From JABMMZ01 sp964438995 (GTDB lineage Bacteria; Bacteroidota; Bacteroidia; NS11-12g; UBA955): a DNA stretch of 64,000 nucleotides. The first letter of the stretch is position 1. The number at the start of each line of letters is the position of its first letter. The position numbers and the translations under genes were made by a program. The notes under the pieces are model-generated. The model made no database searches. It was given only the letters and a program-made list of their open reading frames with translations, and was not told where the DNA came from. Positions 49,898 through 59,203 of the stretch are shown piece after piece. The stretch is taken from contig CAYTMQ010000009.1 of assembly GCA_964438995.1 (NCBI GenBank), positions 1-64,000 of the forward strand, in the 5' to 3' direction.

Positions 49898-50475
49898 GGA
49901 TCATCATCATAGCATTAACCATACTGTTTTTCGTTGCTTGTAAAGACAATGTTCACCAACCCAAACCTCATGCTTACCCGCGTTTTTATTATCCCAAGAA
50001 AGAGTATGTTAAGTTTGATACTTCGGCGCCATATAGTTTTCTATATCCTAGTTATGCCGTAGTTTTACCGTATTCTGAAGATGATATGAAAAATCATCCA
50101 TTCTGGTATAACATCAATTACTTGCCTTTCAACGCCACTCTTCATATATCTTACCACACTTTTGATGATAGAGCTGGATTCGATGATTTATTTGAAGAAA
50201 CTAGAAAATTGGTTTACAAGCACGATATAAAAGCCGAGGAAATTAGTCAGTATGACATCGTCAATCCTAAAACAAATTCTACTGGTATCATTTATGAATT
50301 AAAGGGAAATACCGCTACCAATCTAAATTTTTATGTCAGTGATGGGCAGAAACATTTTGTTAGAGGTGCCTTATATTTCAATGCTAAAACCCAAATAGAT
50401 AGTATTCAGCCTATGTTTGACTTTTTAAAGCAAGATGTTTTAAAAATGATTGAAACTACTACTTGGAAAAAGTAA
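49894..50475 (+). CDS. gldD: Gliding motility lipoprotein GldD
   Basis: A 193-aa lipoprotein: signal MRIIIIALTILFFVAC, lipid Cys at 16. The family pattern YPRFYYPKKEYVKFDTSAPY (about 29-48) and SFLYPSYAVVLPY follow, then a beta-rich domain ending LDFLKQDVLKMIE-like. GldD is required for gliding and T9SS-dependent secretion in Flavobacterium johnsoniae. It overlaps gldE by 4 nt. It fits with three T9SS cargo proteins in the window. Confidence 0.92.
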   Translation: MRIIIIALTILFFVACKDNVHQPKPHAYPRFYYPKKEYVKFDTSAPYSFLYPSYAVVLPYSEDDMKNHPFWYNINYLPFNATLHISYHTFDDRAGFDDLFEETRKLVYKHDIKAEEISQYDIVNPKTNSTGIIYELKGNTATNLNFYVSDGQKHFVRGALYFNAKTQIDSIQPMFDFLKQDVLKMIETTTWKK

Positions 50476-50477
50476 AC

Positions 50478-51710
50478 TTAGTTGATGACTATTTTATCTA
50501 AAGTCACCCTTTCACATTTAATAATATACATACCTTTAGCCAATTGAGAAATATCAAAACTCTCATTTGTTGTCGATTCTATAATTTTAAATTCTGTATT
50601 AAACACCTCTTTTTGGTTGATATCAAGAATTTTCAATTTCATACCATTTCGAATATCTATAGATTGAATATTTAAAATACCATTATTGTAGCTAACAGTT
50701 GTTCTTGAAATAAATGTATCTTCAATGCTGTTGTTTTGGTTGTTGTCTACCCATTTACTCACATCCATTTTCAACAATTGTTGCACTGCTACTTTGTTTT
50801 CATTTGAAATATAGACTGTATTGCCTCTCATGGCTACGCCTTCAATTTGACCAGGGAATAAAGTGTTACCCAAATCAATTTTTCGTCTATTGCCTGAATT
50901 TAATCTCAGATTTTTATGGTCCCAACACAACCAAATAAAACAAGGATAAAGTGGTTTGGTATATCCTATCAAAGCCACAACGCCATCTTTGTTGATGGTA
51001 GCGCTACTGATTTGACCGCCTACATCAATGGTCTCTACTGGCAATAAAGTATAGCTACCACTGTCTATTGGACAAACATAATGTCTACTTTGTTTATCTA
51101 TCCAATTTTTACTAAACAAATGTAGACTGTCATTAAAGTAAAAGAAAGCCTCCATATCGAAATTGTTGTTGATGAAATTATCTGTAAAATCAGTTTGATC
51201 GCCCATCTTGAATCTTATGATTTCGGCATCAACAGAATCAATTGTTTTAGTAAGATGGATATCCGACTTTTTTATTTTTAAAATACTTAAATCCTTGCGA
51301 CTTCCGCCATTATTTCCGAAATTACCAATGTAGATGTGCAAATCATCGTGTGTGATATCTTCCCAATCAATGTTTGGGTAATTCTTGATATATACCGAAT
51401 GTATGATGTTACCACTTAAACTATCAAATAAGTAGATAATAGGAGGGTTGTCACTATCGTTATGTGTCCAAAATTGATTGTCTATGATTACCAAGCCACT
51501 GGTTTCACTTAATGTGTCACTGATTTTGGAACACAGTTTTATAGGCGAATACGACTTTTGTTTATAGTTACAAGAACCATCGTTTTCTGTTGCATTGGCA
51601 TTGTAATTCAGAGCTTGTGGGTCTGTGCATCCCTTCACTTGGGCATATATAAGTTGGCTATAAACTATACTTACAAAAAATAAGATGGTCTTCGTAAAGA
51701 ATTGTGTCAT
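50478..51710 (-). CDS. T9SS cargo protein with GCTDP motif
   Basis: A 410-aa secreted protein. The signal peptide ends near IYAQ. It is followed by the Bacteroidota surface motif CTDPQALNYN...NDGSC (about 28-47), then a beta-propeller-like body (about 55-330; YIGNFGNNGGSRKDLSILKI, GQIEGVAMRGNTVYISNE). The last 75 or so residues are a T9SS type A sorting domain with LKILDINQKEVFN and the ending AKGMYIIKCERVTLDKIVIN. The body resembles esterase-like or phytase-like propellers, but no catalytic motif is certain. The stop lies 2 nt from the convergent gldD stop. Confidence 0.85.
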   Translation of the reverse strand: MTQFFTKTILFFVSIVYSQLIYAQVKGCTDPQALNYNANATENDGSCNYKQKSYSPIKLCSKISDTLSETSGLVIIDNQFWTHNDSDNPPIIYLFDSLSGNIIHSVYIKNYPNIDWEDITHDDLHIYIGNFGNNGGSRKDLSILKIKKSDIHLTKTIDSVDAEIIRFKMGDQTDFTDNFINNNFDMEAFFYFNDSLHLFSKNWIDKQSRHYVCPIDSGSYTLLPVETIDVGGQISSATINKDGVVALIGYTKPLYPCFIWLCWDHKNLRLNSGNRRKIDLGNTLFPGQIEGVAMRGNTVYISNENKVAVQQLLKMDVSKWVDNNQNNSIEDTFISRTTVSYNNGILNIQSIDIRNGMKLKILDINQKEVFNTEFKIIESTTNESFDISQLAKGMYIIKCERVTLDKIVIN

Positions 51711-51718
51711 ATTACATT

Positions 51719-51726
51719 CAAAAATA
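51719..51726 (-). promoter_or_regulatory. -7 promoter element (TATTTTTG)
   Basis: Minus-strand TAnnTTTG match ending 8 nt upstream of the start at 51710. The 217-nt divergent gap to 51928 is otherwise AT-rich and featureless. Confidence 0.45.
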
Positions 51727-51927
51727 TTGAAATATGTTGAATTTGTGTTTAATTCGAGTATTGTATTATTTTAAAGTTTTGATAAACAGACAAAGTTTTT
51801 ACCAAAATAACTAATTGACAACATTAAATATAATACATCTAATTATCACACTTATTGATTGAAACAACACGCTTATTTATTTCAAATATTTTAAACCAAA
51901 ATTAATTCAATATATTGCAATATTATT

Positions 51928-53661
51928 ATGAAAAACATCTTTACACTTATAGTATTTTTCTCTTCAATCGTTCAAAGTTTTGCAACCCATTTCATGGGAT
52001 CAGACTTGTCATATAAGTACGTCGGTCCTTATAAATATAAAGTAACAGTCAAGTTTTATAGAGATTGTACAGGAATTCCCCTTAACAATCCGGATTTTTA
52101 TTTGATTTGTCCAAATGGCTCAATTAAAATACCTGTTACATTTACAAGAGTCTCAATAAAAGATATTTCGAATGTTTGTTCTAAAGATTCTAGTCCTTGC
52201 AGTCCCACAAATACACCTTCAAATTTTGGAGTTGAAGAACACATATACGAATCTACAATAGACTTTAGTTTAAGTGCGTATAGCCAATTTAAAAATACAG
52301 GTTGTTGCGAAGTTAAAATTGCTGCAAGTCAGTGTTGTAGAAATGGAGCCATTACAACAATCTCCCCTGGCAATTTTTATACAGAAGCCATGTTGAATGT
52401 TTGTAAATCTGAAGACTATAAAAACAATAGCCCAGAGTTTTTATCAAAACCCATTCAATACCTATGTTGTAACAACCCTTTGAGCTATGCCAACTCTATG
52501 GTAGAAATTGACGGTGAGGATAGTATCTCTTTCGAACTTGTAGCACCGCTAAATGAAAATAACTCCAACGAATCTTATACAGGTATTTTTACTCCAACTA
52601 GTCCTATGACAGTAAAAACTGGGACAAATCCTCCTGGTTTTTTATTTAATAAATCTTCAGGGTCATTTATAATTACGCCTATCAAATGTGATGAGGTTGG
52701 CATCATCGTTACATTGGTAACAGAATGGCGAAAAGACAAAAATGGTGTTATGCAAAAGGTTGGCACTGTTAGAAGAGAGATGCAAATGCTAGTAAAAAAT
52801 TGCGGCAATGGCAATAATTCTCCAAATTTTTCTGGCACCAACATCTTTAGTGTTTGCGAAACAAATAAATTGTGTTTTGATGTTGTGACAAAGGATGATA
52901 CAGCAAGTGGACAATCAACGCCAGATTCCACATATTTAACTTTAAAATCTAATAATTCAAAAGCAACTTTTACCATCAAAGATTCAAGTGCCCGTGAAAA
53001 AGTTGGACAAGTGTGTTGGCAAACCAAATTGGGTGATGCAAAAAAGACTCCTTATGTATTAACATTTAAAGTTGAAGACGACCACTGTGGTGATCCTAGG
53101 TTTGCTTACAAAGAATGCTTTATCACTGTAAAGAAAATGCCAGTGACAAAATTGAAAACGAGATTTTTAGGGAAGGGTAAATTTGAGTTTGAATCCATTC
53201 CTTCTGATTCTTTGTTTTCTGATTATACATACAAATATGAAGTGTTGGATATTAATGGCAACACTGATGGGTTTGATTTAACCCGACGTATCGATACATT
53301 TTCATTCACCGATTCTGGCAGATTCATGGTTGTGCATACCATTTCTAGCAAACAAAATTGTGTGAGAATCTATCAAGATACTATAGAAGTAAAGGGTAAG
53401 GACCTAGTGTCAATCAACGATATCCAATTGAAAAGCTTGAATGTATCTCCTAACCCTGGTCAGGGTAAATTCAATATAATTAGTGAGGTAAATTATTCAG
53501 GTGAAACATTAAAAGTATACAATGTTGAAGGTAAATTGGTGAAGTCTGTTGTTTTAAAAACCAACCAATTCGATATCACAGATTTGAGCGAAGGTGTTTA
53601 TGTAATAGAAGTAAAGCACTTTAATAGCATATTCAGAACCCAAATTATGCTGATGCATTAA
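51928..53661 (+). CDS. T9SS cargo protein with HxMGSDLSY N-terminal domain
   Basis: A 577-aa secreted protein. Signal peptide MKNIFTLIVFFSSIVQSFA, then THFMGSDLSYKYVGPYKYKV, the opening of an Ig-like domain found at the N-terminus of many large Bacteroidota surface proteins. Cys-rich beta modules follow (SSPCSPTN, GCCEVKIAASQCC, LCCNNPL). The C-terminal 75 residues are a T9SS sorting domain (LNVSPNPGQGKFNII ... FRTQIMLMH). Probably a cell-surface or secreted protein; ligand unknown. Its stop overlaps the convergent menC by 4 nt. Confidence 0.85.
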   Translation: MKNIFTLIVFFSSIVQSFATHFMGSDLSYKYVGPYKYKVTVKFYRDCTGIPLNNPDFYLICPNGSIKIPVTFTRVSIKDISNVCSKDSSPCSPTNTPSNFGVEEHIYESTIDFSLSAYSQFKNTGCCEVKIAASQCCRNGAITTISPGNFYTEAMLNVCKSEDYKNNSPEFLSKPIQYLCCNNPLSYANSMVEIDGEDSISFELVAPLNENNSNESYTGIFTPTSPMTVKTGTNPPGFLFNKSSGSFIITPIKCDEVGIIVTLVTEWRKDKNGVMQKVGTVRREMQMLVKNCGNGNNSPNFSGTNIFSVCETNKLCFDVVTKDDTASGQSTPDSTYLTLKSNNSKATFTIKDSSAREKVGQVCWQTKLGDAKKTPYVLTFKVEDDHCGDPRFAYKECFITVKKMPVTKLKTRFLGKGKFEFESIPSDSLFSDYTYKYEVLDINGNTDGFDLTRRIDTFSFTDSGRFMVVHTISSKQNCVRIYQDTIEVKGKDLVSINDIQLKSLNVSPNPGQGKFNIISEVNYSGETLKVYNVEGKLVKSVVLKTNQFDITDLSEGVYVIEVKHFNSIFRTQIMLMH

Positions 53662-54728
53662 AGGTTGCCGCTGTTTTGATTGACGACATTATCGGTTACT
53701 TCATTGCCCATATCTCTCCATAAAAATCCGCTTTTTATGTGCGTGTATGGGGTGAAGTTGCCAGTATACAACTGACCAGTACCTAATCCACTATGTAATT
53801 TGTTGTGATGATTTGCTGCGAATTGAGCTATGGCATTTAGTCCAATATTACTCTCTAATGCAGAAGTCAGCCACCATGAAATATTGTGTCTCTCAGCTGC
53901 CTTTATCCATAAATCTGATTGAACGAAACCACCAATTAAATTTGGTTTGATGACCAAGTATTGAGGTTTAATAAATGTTATCAATCTATTGATGTCTTCT
54001 TCTGTATGGGTGCCAATTAATTCCTCGTCCAATGCGATAGGTACGGGACTTTTTTCGCAAAGTTCACGCATCAAATCTCTCTGTCCAGCTTTGATTGGTT
54101 GCTCAATGCTGTGCAGATTAAACTGCTTTAGCTCATGTAACTTTTCAAGCGCTTCGCCTGCTTTAAAAGCGCCATTGGCATCTACTCTGATAATTAACTT
54201 ATCGCCATTTTTTTGAGCTCTTATAAAGGCTAACAAATCACACTCTTTATCAAAATCAAGAGCGCCTATTTTGATTTTGATGCAATCGAAACCTTTTTCA
54301 ATTTTCTCAATTGCCTCTTCTTTCATGGCATCGATAGAGTCCATCCATATCAATCCATTAATAGGAATACCCATCTTTCCAATTGAATACAGATTTTGAA
54401 AAATGATTTTTCTACCTCCATTTTTTAAATCCAATAAGGCTGTTTCTAATCCGAATTTTATAGAAGGGAAGAGGTTGAAATTGAAATCGTCTGCTTTGTT
54501 TTCATTGATTTGTTTGACCAATTTGCGGAGTTCGGCTTCGTAATCTGGCCTATCATCAATACTCAAACCTTTTAGAGGAGCACATTCGCCAATACCAACA
54601 ACATTGGGGTTTACAGCATTGTGGATGTGTATCAGATAAATGTGTCTATCGGTATAAAAACCTCTGCTAGTTGTTGCAGGTTTTTTAAATTCTAAAACGT
54701 GTTTTGTTATAGATGCTATTAATCCCAA
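53658..54728 (-). CDS. menC: o-Succinylbenzoate synthase
   Basis: Enolase-superfamily enzyme of menaquinone synthesis that dehydrates SHCHC to o-succinylbenzoate. 356 residues. Catalytic KxK in FDCIKIKIG (about 145-153), metal ligands in RVDANGAF (Asp near 179), the Glu of SIEQPI and the Asp-Glu of ALDEELIG (about 231). A C-terminal catalytic Lys lies in YLVIKPNLIGG. Its start overlaps menA by 10 nt, so the two are coupled. Superfamily members can be dipeptide epimerases; linkage to menA favours MenC. Confidence 0.92.
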   Translation of the reverse strand: MGLIASITKHVLEFKKPATTSRGFYTDRHIYLIHIHNAVNPNVVGIGECAPLKGLSIDDRPDYEAELRKLVKQINENKADDFNFNLFPSIKFGLETALLDLKNGGRKIIFQNLYSIGKMGIPINGLIWMDSIDAMKEEAIEKIEKGFDCIKIKIGALDFDKECDLLAFIRAQKNGDKLIIRVDANGAFKAGEALEKLHELKQFNLHSIEQPIKAGQRDLMRELCEKSPVPIALDEELIGTHTEEDINRLITFIKPQYLVIKPNLIGGFVQSDLWIKAAERHNISWWLTSALESNIGLNAIAQFAANHHNKLHSGLGTGQLYTGNFTPYTHIKSGFLWRDMGNEVTDNVVNQNSGNL

Positions 54729-55636
54729 ATTGGTCTAAATAATATTACGGATAAACAAAAATACAACATCATACCTAAGATTAACAAACTTAAAAATTTC
54801 AGTTGTTTGTTGTATTCCATTCTTATGGTGCATCTCTTCAATCCTTCGTAATGCAAATAAATGAGCATTGAGAAAATCAAATAGTTTGATATAAGAATAA
54901 ATCCAAGTTTGATATTGAATATGCTGTAAACAGTTAGAAAAAATACTGCTGAGTACAACAATACCAGTTGGTATTTAAGAGATTTTGCATACCCAATTAA
55001 CACGGGTATAGTAATTTTATTTTTGGCTTTGTCAGTCTCAATATCTCTGATGTTGTTGACATTGAGCACTCCAACACTTAAGAGACCAATAGCAGCACCT
55101 ACCCACCAAATATGAGAGTTAATGGTTTGCGTTTGCATGTAAAACGAACCAACCACAGCCATAAATCCAAAAAACAAAAAGACCGATAAGTCGCCTAAGC
55201 CAATGTATCCATAAGGTTTTTTCCCTGCTGTATAAAAGTAAGCTGCAAAAATCCCAGCTATACCCATGATTAACAAGATGAAGAATGATGCATTGATGGT
55301 TTGAATGCCGACATACAACAAACTGATACCAAACACCAAAGACAGAGTAATTAAAATAGCAATGGCGCGTTTCATAGATGCTTCAGTCATTTTTCCAGAA
55401 GCCATTACTCTATCAGTTCTTTCGGCAGTATCAGCCCCATTTTTAAAGTCGCCATAATCGTTTGCATAATTGCTAAGTATTTGCAAGCATACGGCAGTGA
55501 GGACGCATAGGCTGAGAATGACAGGACTTAAAACGCCTGTTTCTGCATAAGCCAAAAGGTTACCTGTTAAGGTTCCTGCAATGGCAAGAGGCAAAGTGCG
55601 CAATCGCGCGGCTTGTATATAGACTTTTAAAGACAA
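54719..55636 (-). CDS. menA: 1,4-dihydroxy-2-naphthoate polyprenyltransferase
   Basis: UbiA-family membrane enzyme joining a polyprenyl chain to DHNA. 305 residues with eight or nine hydrophobic helices. First Asp-rich motif NYANDYGDFKNGADTAERTD (about 57-76); second conserved loop near NNIRDIETDKAKNK (about 195-208). Overlaps menC downstream and the SDR gene upstream by 10 nt each. The three-gene minus-strand operon supplies menaquinone for respiration. Confidence 0.94.
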   Translation of the reverse strand: MSLKVYIQAARLRTLPLAIAGTLTGNLLAYAETGVLSPVILSLCVLTAVCLQILSNYANDYGDFKNGADTAERTDRVMASGKMTEASMKRAIAILITLSLVFGISLLYVGIQTINASFFILLIMGIAGIFAAYFYTAGKKPYGYIGLGDLSVFLFFGFMAVVGSFYMQTQTINSHIWWVGAAIGLLSVGVLNVNNIRDIETDKAKNKITIPVLIGYAKSLKYQLVLLYSAVFFLTVYSIFNIKLGFILISNYLIFSMLIYLHYEGLKRCTIRMEYNKQLKFLSLLILGMMLYFCLSVILFRPIWD

Positions 55637-56409
55637 GGTGTTCTACCTCCATCAACTACAATATTGGTCCCGGTAATGTATGCGGCAAAATCTGAAGCTA
55701 AAAATGTAGCAGCATAAGCAGGTTCTTCAGGTTTGCCAAAACGTTTCATCGGAATTTCTGATAACATGTCATTAGTAACATCACTCTTTTCAATATTTTG
55801 CTTAACGGATTTGTTTTCTATTATAGCGCCCAAACGCTCTGTCTCAGTAGCACCAGGCAATATGTTGTTTACAGTAATGTTGAATTGAGCAAGTTCGTTG
55901 GCTAAGGTTTTCGACCAATTACCTACTGCTCCTCTAACTGTATTTGATACACCCAAATTGTGAAGTGGTACTTTTACTGACGTTGAAATGACATTGATGA
56001 TTCTTCCAAATTGTCTTTGTTTCATGCCAGGTGCAACTGATTTAACCAAGATTTGATTGTTGATCAAATGGGCAGAAAATGCTGCTATGAAAGCTTCTGG
56101 TTCTGCATCAATTGCCATGCCTGCAGCTGGACCACCAGTATTGTTGATCAGTATGTCAATGTTTAACTGAGAAATTTTTTGAGCAACTTCCTTTACTGAA
56201 TCATTACTAGAGAAGTCGGCAACCAAATAAGAATGTTGTTGACTACCATTATTTGGCAATGCAGCACATACATCTTTTAGCTTGCTTTCGTTTCTAGCCA
56301 ATAAAATGATGTTGGCTCCGCTTTCAGCAAATTGCGTAGCTATGGCTCTGCCAATTCCTTGTGTACTGCCACAAACCAATGCTGTTTTTCCGTCTAATTG
56401 AATCTTCAC
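55627..56409 (-). CDS. SDR-family oxidoreductase with altered catalytic residues
   Basis: A 260-aa short-chain dehydrogenase/reductase-like protein. Rossmann NAD(P) motif GSTQGIGRA (about 14-22), NNTGGPAAG, VISTS (Ser of the tetrad), and the C-terminal PGATETERL. The usual YxxxK is replaced: aligning SKTLANEL with the canonical motif puts Ser and Arg (SNTVR) where Tyr and Lys belong. It may be a non-canonical or inactive SDR. Start GTG at 56409, chosen because a -7 element ends 4 nt upstream and VKIQLDGKTALV is the normal start; an ATG 30 nt further up precedes the promoter. Overlaps menA by 10 nt. Confidence 0.85.
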   Translation of the reverse strand: MKIQLDGKTALVCGSTQGIGRAIATQFAESGANIILLARNESKLKDVCAALPNNGSQQHSYLVADFSSNDSVKEVAQKISQLNIDILINNTGGPAAGMAIDAEPEAFIAAFSAHLINNQILVKSVAPGMKQRQFGRIINVISTSVKVPLHNLGVSNTVRGAVGNWSKTLANELAQFNITVNNILPGATETERLGAIIENKSVKQNIEKSDVTNDMLSEIPMKRFGKPEEPAYAATFLASDFAAYITGTNIVVDGGRTPCL

Positions 56410-56413
56410 AGCA

Positions 56414-56421
56414 CAAAGGTA
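56414..56421 (-). promoter_or_regulatory. -7 promoter element of SDR-menA-menC (TACCTTTG)
   Basis: Minus-strand TAnnTTTG match ending 4 nt before the GTG at 56409. Near-leaderless arrangement with a non-ATG start. Confidence 0.5.
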
Positions 56422-56497
56422 ATTATTTTTTATTTGCACTTTTAAATGGCTTTCTCAACATCTTAAGATTGGCCTTTTTTTTGTATAATTGCCTGTA

Positions 56498-59131
56498 ATG
56501 CATTTGAATCTTTCGCTCTACAAGAAGTTATTAACGCTTATAATAGCAATTATCTTCTCTGTTCAATTATCTGTTTGTGCTTCAACTCCTCGACTTCTAA
56601 AGGACATTCATTCGGGCAATAAAAGCAGCAAAATATCCAATTTAAAAGCAGCAGGTAACAGTTTGTTTTTTGTTGCCGATGATGGTTTACACGGCAGAGA
56701 GCTATGGAAATCACAAGGCAATGCTGCCACTACCAATATGGTGGTAGATCTTTGTGAAGACATTTGTAGTTCAACTCCAAAAAATTTAACCAACGTAGGA
56801 GGAACACTCTATTTCACGGCTTACGAAAGTAGTAAAGGTACCGAACTTTGGAGAAGCGACGGAACTCAAGATGGCACATTTCGAATTAAAGACATCAACA
56901 ATGGTGCAGCGAACTATAGTCCCAAAAATTTAACTGCCTTCAATGGAATACTGTATTTTAGTGCCAATGATGGCAAGCACGGCGCTGAGCTTTGGTTGAG
57001 CGATGGAAAATTATCTGGTACAGTGATGGTGTCTGATATTGTGACTGGAAACGCTGGATCAAATCCTTCTTTTCTAACAGTTTCAAACAATCAATTGTTT
57101 TTTGTTGTCAATGGCAATCAATTGATGGTCCTGCAACAAATGTCGAATCAACCAAAATTGGTCAAGAAATTTGATCAACCAATATACGACTTATGTGCTG
57201 CTGGTAATAAAGTGTATTTTCAAAGCAATGATAAGAGTTTTGGCAACGAACTATGGGTAAGCGATGGCACTACTTGCAGTATGGTGAAGGATCTCAATAA
57301 GGGATTAAATCATGGCGTTACTGGTAATTTATACGCCTTCAAAACCTCAGTTGTGTTCATAGGAAATAATGGAAAAAGTGGCAACGAACTGTTTATAAGT
57401 GATGGAACAGAAGTAGGTACAAAAATCATCAAGGACTTAGGTTTTATGAGCTCTGCAGCGGCACCTTATAACATAATGTCGGATCAAAACTCTGTGTATT
57501 TTTTCATGTATGATAAACCGAGTTTACAAGAACGCATTTATAAAACTGATGGTACCGAAGCAGGTACAAGTTTGATACAACATCGCGAAAGTAAAGAACT
57601 TGAACAAAGGCAATTTGAATGGATAAAATTCAACAACGACGTCTATTTTAGTGCTAATCTAAACAATGTCGGATACGAATTGTGTAAAATAGACTCCAAG
57701 ACAGGTAAAGTAAGTGTTGTACACGACATCAATCAAGGATTGGGAAGTTCTGATCCTGGACAATTCGTTGTCTTAAACAACCAATTGTATTTTACGGCTG
57801 ATAATGGTGAAGATGGTCAAGAATTATGGACCTGTACTTCAAGTAATGTCTGTTCAATGGTAAAAAACATCAACACAAAAGGTTTGGCCTCTACGCCCAA
57901 TCAATTATGTGGCAATAGTAAGAATTTGTATTTTTCTGTGGAATCAGAAACCAACGGACTGGGTTTATGGATGACCGATGGCAAAGAGACCAATACCAAA
58001 CTCGTTAAACATTTATATGCGGGTATGGAGAATGTTACCATAGAATCGATGTGTGCATCTAACGACATCATCTTTTTAATGGCGAACGATGCTCAGGGGC
58101 ATTTAGAACTTTGGAAGAGTGAAGGAACGGAATCAACCACCATCAAGTTAAAAACGTTTGTGATAGAAAAAAATCAGTCCATGTTACAAAATTTTGCGGC
58201 CATAAAAAATGGGGTAGTGTTTAATGCCAGTGATGGTGTCAATGGAAATGAGATTTGGTTTAGTGATGGCACCGAGAATGGAACAAAAATGTTGAGAGAC
58301 ATTTATAAAGGAGGCTCAGCCTATCCTCAATTGTTTACCAAAGGCAATGATGTTGTTTTCTTCTCAGCTGAATCGTATAATGAAGGCATTGAATTATGGA
58401 AGACCGACGGCACTGCAAAAGGTACAGTAATGGTAAAAGACATATACGATGGTGGTCATAGTTCTGAGCCAGGCACATTTGTATTTCACAATGGCAAATT
58501 GTATTTCTCAGCATCAGATGGCGTTCATGGAGATGAAATTTGGAGCAGTGATGGCACAGAAGCAGGCACGAATATGATAGCAGATTGTCGACCTGGAGAA
58601 GAAGGTTCAGAACCAGATGAATTGTGTTTTTTAGGTAATACATTGATGTTTTCTGCCACCAACGGCAAGCAAGGTCAGGAGCTTTGGAGCAGCGACGGCA
58701 CAGAAAAAGGCACTAAGATGGTAACAGATATTTACTATGGAAGTGAGGATGCATCACCATCACATTTTGTGCAATGCAATGGCTTTTTATTATTTACTGC
58801 CAGCAACGCCAAAAATGGCTTAGAGCTATGGAGAACAGATGGCACAGAGAAAGGCACTGAAATGTTAAAAGACATTAAGAAAGGTCCTGTAGGTAGTGCA
58901 GTAAGAGAATTGAAATCAGTCAACCAAATTGTCTATTTTGTAGCAGCCGATGGCGAGAACAATCCTGAGATTTGGAAATCAGAAGGAAAATCTGGCAACA
59001 CTGTAATGGTAGAAGGGGCTTATTCAGCCACCAACATCCTACCACCAACCCATCTCTACGTTTGGAAAAACGCCTTATATTATGTCGTCGACGACCTAAC
59101 TCATGGCGCCGAATTATGGATTATTGATTGA
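56498..59131 (+). CDS. ELWxxDGT-repeat secreted protein
   Basis: An 877-aa exported protein. Signal peptide MHLNLSLYKKLLTLIIAIIF, then about sixteen beta-propeller-type repeats of 45-55 residues, each with the ELWxxDGTxxGT motif. Examples are ELWRSDGTQDGT, ELWLSDGKLSGT, EIWFSDGTENGT, ELWSSDGTEKGT and ELWRTDGTEKGT. The repeats pair with FSANDGxHGxE strands. Two stacked propellers are likely (inference). No T9SS sorting domain; it ends ELWIID, mid-repeat. Start ATG at 56498 rather than a TTG three codons earlier. A 22-nt tandem repeat begins right after its stop. Confidence 0.85.
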   Translation: MHLNLSLYKKLLTLIIAIIFSVQLSVCASTPRLLKDIHSGNKSSKISNLKAAGNSLFFVADDGLHGRELWKSQGNAATTNMVVDLCEDICSSTPKNLTNVGGTLYFTAYESSKGTELWRSDGTQDGTFRIKDINNGAANYSPKNLTAFNGILYFSANDGKHGAELWLSDGKLSGTVMVSDIVTGNAGSNPSFLTVSNNQLFFVVNGNQLMVLQQMSNQPKLVKKFDQPIYDLCAAGNKVYFQSNDKSFGNELWVSDGTTCSMVKDLNKGLNHGVTGNLYAFKTSVVFIGNNGKSGNELFISDGTEVGTKIIKDLGFMSSAAAPYNIMSDQNSVYFFMYDKPSLQERIYKTDGTEAGTSLIQHRESKELEQRQFEWIKFNNDVYFSANLNNVGYELCKIDSKTGKVSVVHDINQGLGSSDPGQFVVLNNQLYFTADNGEDGQELWTCTSSNVCSMVKNINTKGLASTPNQLCGNSKNLYFSVESETNGLGLWMTDGKETNTKLVKHLYAGMENVTIESMCASNDIIFLMANDAQGHLELWKSEGTESTTIKLKTFVIEKNQSMLQNFAAIKNGVVFNASDGVNGNEIWFSDGTENGTKMLRDIYKGGSAYPQLFTKGNDVVFFSAESYNEGIELWKTDGTAKGTVMVKDIYDGGHSSEPGTFVFHNGKLYFSASDGVHGDEIWSSDGTEAGTNMIADCRPGEEGSEPDELCFLGNTLMFSATNGKQGQELWSSDGTEKGTKMVTDIYYGSEDASPSHFVQCNGFLLFTASNAKNGLELWRTDGTEKGTEMLKDIKKGPVGSAVRELKSVNQIVYFVAADGENNPEIWKSEGKSGNTVMVEGAYSATNILPPTHLYVWKNALYYVVDDLTHGAELWIID

Positions 59132-59196
59132 TATTGGTTATTCGTTATTAGGTTATTGGTTATTCGTTATTAGGTTATTGGTTTTTCGTTATTTGG
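59132..59196 (+). repeat. 22-nt tandem repeat, three copies
   Basis: Unit TATTGGTTATTCGTTATTAG plus GT at 59132-59153 and 59154-59175 (identical), with a degenerate third copy at 59176-59196. It begins at the base after the stop codon of the ELWxxDGT gene. Confidence 0.85.
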
Positions 59197-59203
59197 AAAA
59201 GGA

